NCBI RefSeq assembly: GCF_029871245.1
Contig: NZ_SSON01000073.1
Span: 213,257-277,256 of the forward strand
Length of the DNA: 64,000 nucleotides
Origin: Pseudomonas sp. BN102
Lineage (GTDB): Bacteria > Pseudomonadota > Gammaproteobacteria > Pseudomonadales > Pseudomonadaceae
Direction of reading: 5' to 3'
Under the pieces are notes generated by a model, which did not search any database, was not told the DNA's origin, and was given only the letters and a program-made list of their open reading frames with translations. The translations under genes and the position numbers were made by a program. Every line of letters begins with the position of its first letter. Positions within the stretch are counted from its first letter, which is position 1. Shown here piece by piece: positions 47,526-56,609 of the stretch.

Positions 47526-48265
47526 TTTTCGCCCTCCTCGATCAGGGTTCCTTCGGCGCCGCCGACCACGATGTTCAGCAGGGCACCCGGTTTATTCATA
47601 TTGAAGACCCGTAGCGGCATCTTCTGGTCACGGCACAGACAGATGGCCGTGAGGTCCATGACACCCAGCTTGCGATCCAGCACCTCGTCATAGGTCAGGC
47701 GCTCGAACTTCTCGGCATTGGGGTCCTTGAACGGGTCGGCAGTGTACACGCCATCGACCTTGGTGGCTTTCAGTACCAGGTCGGCATCCACCTCAATGGC
47801 GCGCAGGCAGGCGGCCGAGTCGGTGGTGAAGAAGGGGTTGCCGGTGCCGGCGGAGAAGATCACCACTTCGCCGGAACTCAGGTGGCGCACGGCCTTGCGG
47901 CGATCGTAGTGGTCTGTGACGCCGACCATGGAGATGGCGGACATGACCAGCGCGGGGATGTTCGAGCGCTCCAGCGCATCGCGCATGGCCAGGGCGTTCA
48001 TCACAGTGGCCAGCATACCCATGTGGTCGCCGGTCACCCGATCCATGCCGGCAGCGCTCAGCGCCGCACCACGGAACAGGTTGCCGCCGCCGATCACCAG
48101 GCCGACCTGCACGCCGATGCCGACCAGTTGGCCGATCTCCAGCGCCATGCGATCGAGGACTTTCGGATCGATGCCGAACTCCTCGGAGCCCATCAGGGCC
48201 TCACCGCTGAGTTTGAGCAGAATGCGTTTGTAGCGAGGTTGGCGGCCACTCACCTGCTGAGCCAT
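47522..48265 (-). CDS. pyrH: UMP kinase
   Basis: A 247-residue hexameric kinase phosphorylating UMP to UDP. The start region [15 protein letters not shown] and [15 protein letters not shown] form the nucleotide site; [18 protein letters not shown] is the acceptor region. ATG 48265 ([13 protein letters not shown]) is preferred over the longer open frame. It lies 200 bases downstream of tsf. Confidence 0.96.
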   Translation of the reverse strand: MAQQVSGRQPRYKRILLKLSGEALMGSEEFGIDPKVLDRMALEIGQLVGIGVQVGLVIGGGNLFRGAALSAAGMDRVTGDHMGMLATVMNALAMRDALERSNIPALVMSAISMVGVTDHYDRRKAVRHLSSGEVVIFSAGTGNPFFTTDSAACLRAIEVDADLVLKATKVDGVYTADPFKDPNAEKFERLTYDEVLDRKLGVMDLTAICLCRDQKMPLRVFNMNKPGALLNIVVGGAEGTLIEEGEK

Positions 48266-48411
48266 TGCGTATCTCTCCTGCGGCGCGATGTGAATTCGTG
48301 GGCCTAGCGGCCCGAAGTACTGGCGAGTCCTGAGACTGCGCATACGGCAGTTGGTGCCCGAGGACCAGACCTGCCGCGGAAACCGCCCCGAATCGGTTCC
48401 CCAGTTTGACG

Positions 48412-48466
48412 AAGAGGCCGCACGCGTTAGCGGGCAGCCTCTTGCGGGGCGACAGCCGAGGCTGTC
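48412..48466 (-). terminator. Tandem hairpins after tsf
   Basis: Right after the tsf stop on the minus strand, GACAGCC-TCG-GCTGTC (48451-48466) is followed by a second stem, AAGAGGC/GCCTCTT (48412-48443). Neither has a good U-run. They may attenuate read-through from rpsB-tsf into pyrH-frr. Confidence 0.5.
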
Positions 48467-49336
48467 TTATTGCTTGGTAGCAGCGACTTGTGCAGCTACT
48501 TCGGCAGCGAAGTCGACTTCGACCTTCTCGATGCCTTCGCCCACTTCGTAACGAACGAAGGAAACGATCTCGGCGCCGGCTTTCTTGGCCAGGTCACCGA
48601 CCTTGACTTCCGGATCCTTGACGAACGGCTGCTCGACCAGGCTGGCTTCGGCGAGGAACTTGGCGATACGGCCCTTGACCATGTTCTCGACGATGTTTTC
48701 CGGCTTGCCCGCGATCTTGTCGGCGTTCAGGGCCAGGAAGATTTCCTTTTCCTTGGCGATGGCTTCTTCGGAAACCTGGGAAGCATTCAGGAACTGCGGG
48801 TTGCTGGCAGCCACGTGCATGGCGATGTCCTTGGCCAGTTCGGCGTTGCCGCCGTTCAGGCAGACAACCACACCGATGCGGTGGCCGTGCAGGTAGGCGC
48901 CAACCACGTCACCTTCCACGCGGGTCAGGCGGCGAATGTTGACGTTCTCACCGGTCTTGGAGACCAGGGCCAGACGGGCTTCTTCACGAGCCTCGACCAG
49001 CGGGGCGGCGTCGGTCAGCTTGTCGTTGAAAGCCTGCTCCAGGGAAGCGGCGACGAAGCCTTTGAAGTCGTCCTGCAGGGCCAGGAAGTCGGTCTGGGAG
49101 TTGACTTCGATGATGACGGCGGCCTTGTTGTCGGCAGCGACCTTGACGGCGATGGCACCTTCAGCGGCGATGTTGCCGGACTTCTTGGCGGCCTTGATGG
49201 CACCAGCGGCGCGCATGTCGTCGATGGCCTTCTCGATGTCGCCGTCGGCGGCGGTCAGGGCCTTCTTGCAATCCATCATGCCGAGGCCGGTACGCTCACG
49301 CAGTTCTTTGACCAGGGCTGCAGTAATCTCTGCCAT
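48467..49336 (-). CDS. tsf: Elongation factor Ts
   Basis: A 289-residue nucleotide-exchange factor for EF-Tu. The N-terminal UBA-like domain contains LVKELRERTGLGMMDCKKAL. The core has EVNSQTDFLALQDDFKGF, the TDF segment that displaces magnesium on EF-Tu. It lies downstream of rpsB with a hairpin between. Confidence 0.97.
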   Translation of the reverse strand: MAEITAALVKELRERTGLGMMDCKKALTAADGDIEKAIDDMRAAGAIKAAKKSGNIAAEGAIAVKVAADNKAAVIIEVNSQTDFLALQDDFKGFVAASLEQAFNDKLTDAAPLVEAREEARLALVSKTGENVNIRRLTRVEGDVVGAYLHGHRIGVVVCLNGGNAELAKDIAMHVAASNPQFLNASQVSEEAIAKEKEIFLALNADKIAGKPENIVENMVKGRIAKFLAEASLVEQPFVKDPEVKVGDLAKKAGAEIVSFVRYEVGEGIEKVEVDFAAEVAAQVAATKQ

Positions 49337-49406
49337 GTCGCAATCCTCTTGAATAGGTTTTCAACCATTCAGCCCGGGGTCCGGGCATTCACAATTCGGA
49401 GGTGGC

Positions 49407-49430
49407 AAAAAGGGGGCTTAGCCCCCTTCT
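49407..49430 (-). terminator. Hairpin between rpsB and tsf
   Basis: AAGGGGGC-TTA-GCCCCCTT is a strong 8-bp stem; on the minus strand it is followed by TTTGCC. It probably acts as a partial terminator lowering tsf relative to rpsB. Confidence 0.7.
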
Positions 49431-49462
49431 TGCGCACCGGGTAACGCTAGACGGCTGTCAAC

Positions 49463-50203
49463 TCAGCCTTCAGCGGCCTCGGAGGCAGCTTCTTCGACGA
49501 ACTCGTCAGGACCGCCAACGGCATTCTGACGGCCGCGGATTACAGCATCAGCAACGCTGGCAAGGTACAGCTGAACGGCGCGGATGGCGTCGTCGTTACC
49601 CGGGATGACGTAGTCAACGCCTTCAGGGCTGCTGTTGGTATCGACAACGCCGATGACCGGGATGCCGAGCTTGTTGGCTTCGCTGATGGCGATGCGCTCG
49701 TGGTCCACGTCGATCACGAACAGCGCGTCCGGCAGGCCGCCCATGTCCTTGATGCCGCCCAGGCTACGCTCGAGCTTCTCGAGGTCGCGGGTGCGCATCA
49801 GGGCTTCTTTCTTGGTCAGCTTGGCGAAGGTGCCGTCCTGGGACTGGGTTTCCAGCTCGCGCAGGCGCTTGATGGACTGACGGATGGTCTTGTAGTTGGT
49901 CAGCATGCCGCCCAGCCAGCGGTGATCGACGTACGGGGAGCCGCAACGAGCAGCTTCTTCGCGAACGATCTTGCCAGCGGAACGCTTGGTGCCGACGAAC
50001 AGAACCTTGTTCTTGCCCGCAGCCAGCTTCTCAACGAAGCTCAGGGCGTCGTTGAACATCGGCAGGGTTTTTTCAAGGTTGATGATGTGGATCTTGTTGC
50101 GCGCACCGAAAATGTACTTGCCCATTTTCGGGTTCCAGTAACGGGTCTGGTGACCGAAGTGCACACCGGCCTTCAGCATATCGCGCATGTTGACTTGGGA
50201 CAT
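49463..50203 (-). CDS. rpsB: Ribosomal protein S2
   Basis: A 246-residue small-subunit protein. It starts [20 protein letters not shown] and shows [30 protein letters not shown] and [23 protein letters not shown] 50203 is the family start. It opens the long minus-strand operon, and its 5' region faces map across a 263-base gap. Confidence 0.97.
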   Translation of the reverse strand: MSQVNMRDMLKAGVHFGHQTRYWNPKMGKYIFGARNKIHIINLEKTLPMFNDALSFVEKLAAGKNKVLFVGTKRSAGKIVREEAARCGSPYVDHRWLGGMLTNYKTIRQSIKRLRELETQSQDGTFAKLTKKEALMRTRDLEKLERSLGGIKDMGGLPDALFVIDVDHERIAISEANKLGIPVIGVVDTNSSPEGVDYVIPGNDDAIRAVQLYLASVADAVIRGRQNAVGGPDEFVEEAASEAAEG

Positions 50204-50350
50204 TTCTATTCCTCGATAAGTCGGGTTATGCCTCCACGCATCCCAATATCCAACCCTTTCGGGCACCCAGGATATCGTGTCGATACGTGTGTGGGTTTGA
50301 GCTCCCGGGCACAGCTGCCCTGAAAGCGGCGCGTTTTATAGCATAAAAAT

Positions 50351-50425
50351 CGGCTGCAAGCTACAAGAGGCAGACTGCAAGAGGGACAGCCTCCGCTTGC
50401 GGCTTCTGGCTTGCGGCTCGAAGCT
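50351..50425. repeat. Degenerate CTGCAAG-type intergenic repeat
   Basis: Copies of CTGCAAG on one side and CTTGCGG/CTTGCGGC on the other make a loose multi-arm palindrome between the divergent rpsB and map. A clearer member of the same family occurs at 59837-59885. Confidence 0.5.
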
Positions 50426-50466
50426 GATAACATTGCCTCCTTTATACGTATGCCCCGAGACCCCCT

Positions 50467-51249
50467 ATGACCGTCACCATCAAGACGCCCGCCGAAATCG
50501 AGAAGATGCGCGTTGCCGGCCGCCTGGCCGCCGAAGTGCTGGAGATGATCGGCGAGCATGTCAAACCCGGCGTGACCACCGAGGAACTGGACCGCATCTG
50601 CCACGACTACATCGTCAACGTGCAGCAGGCCATTCCCGCGCCCCTCAATTACAAGGGCTTCCCCAAGTCGATCTGCACCTCGATCAACCACGTGGTCTGC
50701 CACGGCATCCCCAATGACAAGCCGCTCAAGGATGGCGACATCCTCAACATCGACGTGACGGTGATCAAGGACGGCTACCACGGCGACACCAGCAAGATGT
50801 TCGCCGTGGGCAAGATCCCGGAATGGGCCGACAAGCTCTGCCGCGTGACCCAGGAATGCATGTACAAGGGCATCCAGCTTGTCCGGCCGGGGGCGCGCCT
50901 GGGCGACATCGGCGAAGTGATCCAGAAGCACGCCGAGAAGCTGGGCTACTCGGTGGTCCGTGAATACTGCGGCCACGGCATCGGCGCCGTGTTCCACGAG
51001 GAGCCCCAGGTCCTGCACTACGGCCGTGCCGGCTCCGGCATGGAGCTCAAGGAAGGCATGACCTTCACCATCGAGCCGATGATCAACCAGGGCCGCCCGG
51101 AAACCCGCCTGCTCGGCGACGGCTGGACCGCCATCACCAAGGACCGCAAGCTCTCCGCCCAATGGGAGCATACGGTGCTGGTGACCGCCGACGGCTACGA
51201 AATCTTCACCCTGCGCAGCGATGACACCCTGCCGCGCACCGCGCCCTGA
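50467..51249 (+). CDS. map: Methionine aminopeptidase, type I
   Basis: A 260-residue pita-bread-fold enzyme removing initiator Met. The metal ligands are visible in [19 protein letters not shown] (two Asp), [12 protein letters not shown] (His), FTIEPMI (Glu) and WEHTVLV (Glu). The start follows a poor ribosome site, but the N-terminus matches the family. It lies 29 bases before glnD. Confidence 0.96.
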   Translation: MTVTIKTPAEIEKMRVAGRLAAEVLEMIGEHVKPGVTTEELDRICHDYIVNVQQAIPAPLNYKGFPKSICTSINHVVCHGIPNDKPLKDGDILNIDVTVIKDGYHGDTSKMFAVGKIPEWADKLCRVTQECMYKGIQLVRPGARLGDIGEVIQKHAEKLGYSVVREYCGHGIGAVFHEEPQVLHYGRAGSGMELKEGMTFTIEPMINQGRPETRLLGDGWTAITKDRKLSAQWEHTVLVTADGYEIFTLRSDDTLPRTAP

Positions 51250-51278
51250 TCACGGAACCCTATAAGGAAGGCCGCCCC

Positions 51279-53981
51279 ATGCCGCAGGTGGATCCCGAGT
51301 TGTTCGACCGTGGGCAGTTCCAGGCGGAACTGGCCTTGAAGTCCAGCCCCATCGCTGCATTCAAGAAAGCCATACGCCAAGCCCGCGAAGTGCTCGACAA
51401 CCGTTTCGCCAACGGCCGCGACATCCGTCGCCTGGTGGAAGACCGCGCCTGGTTCGTCGACCAGATCCTGCGGGCGGCCTGGGAACGCTTCGGCTGGAGC
51501 GAAGACGCCGAAATCGCCCTGCTGGCGGTGGGCGGCTATGGCCGCGGCGAGTTGCACCCCTACTCCGATATCGACCTGCTGATCCTGCTGGACAGCGCCG
51601 ACCACGAAGTCTTCCGCGAGCCCATCGAGGGCTTTCTCACCCTGCTCTGGGACATCGGCCTGGAAGTCGGCCAGAGCGTACGCTCGGTCGCCGAATGCGC
51701 CGAGGAGGCCCGCGCCGACCTGACGGTGGTCACCAACCTGATGGAAAGCCGCACCATCGCCGGCCCCGAGCACCTACGCCAGCGCATGCTCGCGGTCACC
51801 AGCCCGGAACAGATGTGGCCGAGCAAGCACTTCTTCCTCGCCAAGCGCCAGGAGCAGAAGGCCCGTCACGCCAAGTACAACGACACCGAATACAACCTGG
51901 AGCCCAACGTGAAGGGCTCGCCCGGCGGCCTGCGCGATATCCAGACCATCCTCTGGGTCGCCCGCCGCCAGTTCGGCAGCCTCAATCTGCATGGCCTGGT
52001 GCAGCAGGGTTTCCTGGTGGAAAGCGAGTGCAGCATGCTGGCCTCCAGCCAGGAGTTCCTCTGGAAGGTTCGCTACGCCCTGCACATGCTCGCCGCCCGC
52101 GCCGAAGACCGCCTGCTGTTCGATCACCAGCGCAAGATCGCCAGCCTCCTCGGCTTCGAGGACGGTGACGGCAAGCTCGGCATCGAGCGCTTCATGCAGA
52201 AATACTACCGGGTGGTGATGGGCGTCTCAGAGCTCAGCGACCTGATCAACCAGCATTTCGAGGAAGTCATCCTGCGCGCCGGCGAAACCGGCCAGGCGCA
52301 GCCGCTGAACAGCCGCTTCCAGCTGCGCGACGGATACATCGAAGTGACCCACCCCAACGTCTTCAAGCGCACCCCCTTCGCCCTGCTGGAAATCTTCGTG
52401 CTGATGGCCCAGCACCCGGAGATCAAGGGAGTGCGCGCGGACACCATCCGCCTGCTGCGCGACAGCCGCCACCTGATCGACGACGACTTCCGCAAGGACA
52501 TCCGCAACACCAGCCTGTTCATCGAGCTGTTCAAGTCGAGCCAGGGCATCCACCGCAACCTGCGGCGGATGAACCGCTACGGCATCCTCGGCCTGTATCT
52601 GCCGGAGTTCGGCCAGATCATCGGGCAGATGCAGCACGACCTGTTCCACATCTATACGGTGGACGCCCACACCCTCAACCTGATCAAGCACCTGCGCAAG
52701 CTGAAATGGCCCGAGCTGGCGGAGAAGTTTCCCCTCGCCAGCAAACTCATCGACAAGCTGCCCAAACCCGAGCTGATCTATATCGCCGGTCTCTACCACG
52801 ACATCGGCAAGGGTCGTGGCGGCGACCACTCGGAACTGGGCGCGGTGGACGCCGAGGCCTTCTGCGCGCGCCACCAGTTGCCGGTGTGGGATTCGCGCCT
52901 GGTGGCCTGGCTGGTGCAGCACCACCTGGTGATGTCCACCACCGCCCAGCGCAAGGACCTCTCCGACCCGCAGGTGATCTTCGACTTCGCCCGCCTGGTG
53001 GGCGACCAGACCCGCCTGGACTACCTCTACGTGCTCACCGTGGCCGATATCAATGCCACCAACCCGAGCCTGTGGAACTCCTGGCGCGCCAGCCTGCTGC
53101 GCCAGCTCTATACCGAGACCAAGCGCGCCCTGCGCCGCGGCCTGGAAAACCCGCTGGACCGCGAAGAGCAGATCCGCCAGACCCAGTCCGCCGCCATCGA
53201 CATCCTGGTGCGCAACGGCATCGACCAAGACGATGCCGAGCAGCTCTGGTCGCAGCTGGGCGACGACTACTTCCTACGCCACACGGCCAGCGACGTGGCC
53301 TGGCACACCGAGGCCATCCTCCAGCACCCGGCCGGCAACGACCCGCTGGTGCTGATCAAGGAAACCGCCCAGCGCGAGTTCGAGGGCGCCACCCAGATCT
53401 TCATCTACGCCCCGGACCAGCACGACTTCTTCGCCGTGACGGTGGCGGCCATGAGCCAGCTCAATCTGAACATCCACGACGCACGGATCATCACCTCCAC
53501 CAGCCAGTTCACCCTCGACACCTACATCGTGCTCGACGCTGACGGCGGGCGGATCGGCGAGAACCCGGCACGCATCCGCGAGATCCGCGAAGGCCTGATC
53601 GACGCCCTGAAGAACCCGGACGAGTACCCGGCGATCATCCAGCGCCGGGTGCCGCGCCAGCTCAAGCACTTCGCCTTCCCGCCCCAGGTGACCATCTCCA
53701 ACGACGCCCAGCGCCCGGTGACCATCCTCGAGCTGATCGCCCCCGACCGCCCCGGCCTGCTGGCGCGTATCGGGCGCATCTTCCTGGAGTTCGACCTGTC
53801 GCTGCAGAACGCCAAGATCGCCACCCTCGGCGAGCGCGTGGAAGACGTATTCTTCGTCACTGACGCCAACAACCAGCCGCTGTCCGATCCCGAGCTCTGC
53901 CGCAGGCTGCAGGAGGCCATAGTCTCCCAGCTGTCCCGGGCCAACGGACAGGGCCTGGACCCGACCCGGATTAGCATCTGA
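51279..53981 (+). CDS. glnD: PII uridylyltransferase / uridylyl-removing enzyme
   Basis: A 900-residue nitrogen sensor that uridylylates PII when glutamine is low and reverses this when it is high. The nucleotidyltransferase motif [19 protein letters not shown] is near residue 85. The HD hydrolase motif [15 protein letters not shown] is near residue 505. Two ACT domains (about residues 705-790 and 815-895) sense glutamine. AAGGAAGG precedes the ATG. Confidence 0.97.
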   Translation: MPQVDPELFDRGQFQAELALKSSPIAAFKKAIRQAREVLDNRFANGRDIRRLVEDRAWFVDQILRAAWERFGWSEDAEIALLAVGGYGRGELHPYSDIDLLILLDSADHEVFREPIEGFLTLLWDIGLEVGQSVRSVAECAEEARADLTVVTNLMESRTIAGPEHLRQRMLAVTSPEQMWPSKHFFLAKRQEQKARHAKYNDTEYNLEPNVKGSPGGLRDIQTILWVARRQFGSLNLHGLVQQGFLVESECSMLASSQEFLWKVRYALHMLAARAEDRLLFDHQRKIASLLGFEDGDGKLGIERFMQKYYRVVMGVSELSDLINQHFEEVILRAGETGQAQPLNSRFQLRDGYIEVTHPNVFKRTPFALLEIFVLMAQHPEIKGVRADTIRLLRDSRHLIDDDFRKDIRNTSLFIELFKSSQGIHRNLRRMNRYGILGLYLPEFGQIIGQMQHDLFHIYTVDAHTLNLIKHLRKLKWPELAEKFPLASKLIDKLPKPELIYIAGLYHDIGKGRGGDHSELGAVDAEAFCARHQLPVWDSRLVAWLVQHHLVMSTTAQRKDLSDPQVIFDFARLVGDQTRLDYLYVLTVADINATNPSLWNSWRASLLRQLYTETKRALRRGLENPLDREEQIRQTQSAAIDILVRNGIDQDDAEQLWSQLGDDYFLRHTASDVAWHTEAILQHPAGNDPLVLIKETAQREFEGATQIFIYAPDQHDFFAVTVAAMSQLNLNIHDARIITSTSQFTLDTYIVLDADGGRIGENPARIREIREGLIDALKNPDEYPAIIQRRVPRQLKHFAFPPQVTISNDAQRPVTILELIAPDRPGLLARIGRIFLEFDLSLQNAKIATLGERVEDVFFVTDANNQPLSDPELCRRLQEAIVSQLSRANGQGLDPTRISI

Positions 53982-53989
53982 ACCCGTAG

Positions 53990-54020
53990 GGTGCAATAAG
54001 GCCGCAGGCCGGATTGCACC
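53990..54020. repeat. Palindromic repeat after glnD
   Basis: GGTGCAAT and ATTGCACC arms enclose GGCC-GCA-GGCC. This is another GTAGGGTG-type Pseudomonas intergenic palindrome, 8 bases after the glnD stop, and may stabilise or end the transcript. Confidence 0.65.
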
Positions 54021-54057
54021 GTTTCGCCCACGACCTCCCTGTTGACGCCCTACAACC

Positions 54058-55254
54058 ATGAACGAAGCCCTGAACCACCTGCAGCCCTACCCCTTCGAGA
54101 AACTCCGCGCCCTGCTGGCCGGCGCCCAGCCGCCAGCGGAGAAGAAAGCCATCGCCCTGTCCATCGGCGAGCCCAAGCACCGTTCCCCGGCCTTCGTCGC
54201 CGAAGCCCTGTCGGCCAACCTCGAACAGCTGGCGGTCTATCCCACCACCCTGGGCATCCCGGCCCTGCGCGAAGCCATCGCGCAGTGGTGCGAGCGCCGC
54301 TTCAAGGTGCCGGCCGGCTGGCTCGACGCCGCCCGTCACGTGCTGCCGGTGAACGGTACCCGCGAAGCGCTGTTCGCCTTCACCCAGGCCGTGGTCAACC
54401 GTGCCGATAACGGCCTGGTGGTCAGCCCCAACCCCTTCTACCAGATCTATGAAGGCGCGGCCCTGCTGGCCGGCGCCGAGCCGCACTACCTGCCCTGCCT
54501 GGCGGAGAACGGCTTCAACCCGGACTTCGATGCCGTGCCGGCCGAGGTCTGGCAGCGCTGCCAGGTCCTCTTCCTCTGCTCGCCGGGCAACCCCACCGGT
54601 GCGCTGATCCCGCTGGAGACCCTGAAAAAGCTGATCGCCCTGGCCGATGAGCACGATTTCGTGATCGCCGCCGACGAGTGCTACAGCGAACTCTACTTCG
54701 ACGAACAGAATCCGCCCGCCGGCCTGCTGACCGCCTGCGCCGAGCTGGGCCGCTCCGACTTCGCCCGCTGCGTGGTCTTCCACAGCCTGTCCAAGCGTTC
54801 CAACCTGCCAGGCCTGCGCTCCGGCTTCGTTGCCGGCGACGCCGCGATCCTCAAGTCCTTCCTCCTGTATCGCACCTACCACGGCTGCGCCATGCCGGTG
54901 CAGACCCAGCTGGCCAGCGTCGCTGCCTGGAACGACGAGGTCCACGTGCGCGCCAACCGCGCCCTGTACCGCGAGAAATTCGACGCCATGCTGGATATCC
55001 TTGGCGACGTGCTGGACGTGCAGCGCCCGGATGGCGGCTTCTACCTCTGGCCGAAGACCCCGGTGGACGACGAAACCTTCACCCGTGAACTGTTCGCCCG
55101 CGAACACGTCACCGTGGTGCCGGGCTCCTACCTGTCGCGCGCCGTCGAGGGCTTCAACCCTGGCGCTGGTCGCGTGCGCATGGCGCTGGTAGCCCCGCTG
55201 GCCGAATGCGTCGAAGCCGGCGAACGTATCCGCGACTTCATCAAGCGACTTTGA
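54058..55254 (+). CDS. dapC: Succinyldiaminopimelate transaminase
   Basis: A 398-residue fold-type-I PLP aminotransferase making N-succinyl-LL-diaminopimelate for lysine and peptidoglycan. Family features are YPTTLGIPALREAI, FLCSPGNPTGALIPLE and the PLP-lysine motif HSLSKRSNLPGLRSG. dapD, encoding the preceding pathway step, lies 3.5 kb downstream, with an arsC-like gene and the disrupted lysE between. Confidence 0.92.
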   Translation: MNEALNHLQPYPFEKLRALLAGAQPPAEKKAIALSIGEPKHRSPAFVAEALSANLEQLAVYPTTLGIPALREAIAQWCERRFKVPAGWLDAARHVLPVNGTREALFAFTQAVVNRADNGLVVSPNPFYQIYEGAALLAGAEPHYLPCLAENGFNPDFDAVPAEVWQRCQVLFLCSPGNPTGALIPLETLKKLIALADEHDFVIAADECYSELYFDEQNPPAGLLTACAELGRSDFARCVVFHSLSKRSNLPGLRSGFVAGDAAILKSFLLYRTYHGCAMPVQTQLASVAAWNDEVHVRANRALYREKFDAMLDILGDVLDVQRPDGGFYLWPKTPVDDETFTRELFAREHVTVVPGSYLSRAVEGFNPGAGRVRMALVAPLAECVEAGERIRDFIKRL

Positions 55255-55274
55255 GTTTCGAAGGACAAGCGAAG

Positions 55275-55622
55275 ATGAGCATCACCCTCTACGGCATCAA
55301 AGCCTGCGACACCATGAAGAAGGCCCGCACCTGGCTCGAGGAGCACGATGTGGCCTACAGCTTCCATGACTACAAGGCCTCGGCCATCGACCGCGCCAGC
55401 CTGGAGAAATGGTGCGCCGAGCACGGCTGGGAAACCGTCCTGAACCGTGCGGGCACCACCTTCCGCAAGCTGGACGACGCGCAGAAGGCCGATCTCGACC
55501 AGGACAAGGCCGTCGCCCTGATGCTGGGCCAGCCCTCGATGATCAAGCGTCCTGTGCTCGACCTGGGTGGGCGCACCCTGGTCGGCTTCAAGCCCGACGC
55601 CTACGCATCGGCGCTCAAGTAA
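55275..55622 (+). CDS. ArsC/Spx-family reductase-like protein (YffB type)
   Basis: A 115-residue thioredoxin-fold protein of the ArsC-related YffB/Spx group. The single N-terminal cysteine lies in LYGIKACDTMKKARTWLEE, and MIKRPVLDLGGRTLVGF holds the conserved cis-Pro region. A glutathione-dependent thiol role is likely; arsenate reduction is unproven for this subgroup. ATG 55275 is the family start. Two bases separate its stop from lysE. Confidence 0.88.
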   Translation: MSITLYGIKACDTMKKARTWLEEHDVAYSFHDYKASAIDRASLEKWCAEHGWETVLNRAGTTFRKLDDAQKADLDQDKAVALMLGQPSMIKRPVLDLGGRTLVGFKPDAYASALK

Positions 55623-55624
55623 CC

Positions 55625-56010
55625 ATGGACATCGCCTGGGCGCTTTTCATCCCAGCCTGCTTCGCGCTGAACATGGCGCCGGGGCCGAACAACCTGCTGT
55701 CGCTGCACAATGCGGCGCGCCAGGGTGTGCGCAGCGCCTGCCTGGCCGGTGCCGGCCGATTGCTGGCGTTCGCCGGGATGATCGCCCTCGCCGCGTCCGG
55801 CCTGGCCCTGGTCCTGGTCCTGGTCCTGGTCCTGCAGGCTTCGGCCAGCCTGTTCCTGGCCATCAAGCTGCTGGGCGCCGGCTACCTGTTCTGGCTCGCT
55901 TTCCAGCTCTGGCGCGCACTGGGCAGCAGCTTCGCCGAACAGGGCGAGGGCACCCGGCTGCCCTTGTGGAAGCTGTCGCGCCAGGAGTTCTGGGTTGCCG
56001 CCAGCAACCC
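55625..56010 (+). pseudogene. LysE/RhtB-family exporter, 5' part, split by an insertion
   Basis: The first 128 codons of an amino-acid exporter start MDIAWALFIPACFALNMAPG and end at WVAASN plus CC, where an inserted segment supplies an immediate stop (TAA 56012-56014). The 3' part resumes at 58505. Joining bases 56010 and 58505 gives CCC in frame and an uninterrupted 214-residue protein, the usual family length, across the conserved Asn-Pro-Lys motif. As it stands, helices 4-6 are lost, so export function should be absent. Confidence 0.92.
55808..55831 (+). repeat. CTGGTC hexamer tandem repeat inside lysE
   Basis: Four exact copies of CTGGTC (with a CTGGCC-like unit before) encode Leu-Val repeats inside a transmembrane helix. 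Slippage would change helix length by two residues per unit without a frameshift. Confidence 0.85.
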
Positions 56011-56044
56011 ATAAGACTACCGATCTAAACTTTCCATTGGGCAC

Positions 56045-56092
56045 AAAAAAAGGCCCGGCACCGCAAGGAATCCCTATGGCGCCGGGCCTTTT
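56045..56092. terminator. Bidirectional terminator at the island's left end
   Basis: AAGGCCCGGC (56050-56059) and GCCGGGCCTT (56081-56090) form a 10-bp stem, with A7 on the left and TTTTGCTT on the right. It is strong toward the minus strand and moderate toward plus. Confidence 0.85.
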
Positions 56093-56609
56093 GCTTATCT
56101 GAAGGAACTAGGCACATAAATATAGAATTTTCGGAGATGATCTATGCGCAATGAGCATCCACTCCTAGATCGCAGGGAAGAGCTGCAAGCGCCGACTGCT
56201 CCCTATCCACCTCCAAGGATCTCGCCGGCTTCGCACTCATGTTGCTGATTGGTACTTCACCTTCCGGGTCATGCGCTGCGGGCTCGGCCTGCCCCGGCAC
56301 CCTATCCCGACCGGCTGGCCGAGGCATGTCCGGAGTGCCCCGAAGGAGATGCGAGGTCGCCCTGCAATTCGTCCAGGGCGGGATCTGGGGTTTTATCCAG
56401 ATCAATGATTGACGCAAGATACGCCGCAGAAAATCCTACAGCACCACATTGCCATAACATATTACTGTACGCTTTTCTCTCTCAGTCGTGAGTCCGCTCA
56501 CGCGATTATTGCCTTACGGCTGTGTTCAAGACAGCCGCCGCGTGAATTATCAAAGGCGCAAACAAGACACCAATCTATAACTGCCAACATACCAGCTCAT
56601 GGAATGAAT
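56093..56609. other. Gene-poor leader of the island before the epimerase gene
   Basis: About 500 bases with no convincing gene. A 34-codon plus ORF (56144-56248, GGAG 8 bases before its ATG) and a 52-codon minus ORF (56302-56460; it contains SIIDLDKTPDPALDEL) are the only stretches with protein-like composition. Neither is recognised. The promoter of the epimerase gene should lie in 56400-56600, where the DNA is AT-rich, but no clear -35/-10 pair is seen. Confidence 0.4.
56302..56460 (-). CDS. Possible small phage-derived ORF
   Basis: A 52-residue minus-strand ORF starts MLWQCGAVGFSAAYLASIID and then runs into a polar segment, LDKTPDPALDELQGDL. A hydrophobic start followed by a charged tail suggests a small membrane protein or the end of a truncated phage gene. 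No ribosome site is evident, so it may be noncoding. Confidence 0.25.
   Translation of the reverse strand: MLWQCGAVGFSAAYLASIIDLDKTPDPALDELQGDLASPSGHSGHASASRSG

Noticed and set aside
50204-50466. A ribosomal S2 leader autoregulatory RNA upstream of rpsB
   Set aside because: Such leaders exist in some bacteria, but no specific conserved structure could be drawn here by eye.
56142-56417. A 91-codon minus-strand frame at the island's left end
   Set aside because: Proline/alanine-rich low-likelihood sequence with no ribosome site; a competing frame on the same strand looks more protein-like.
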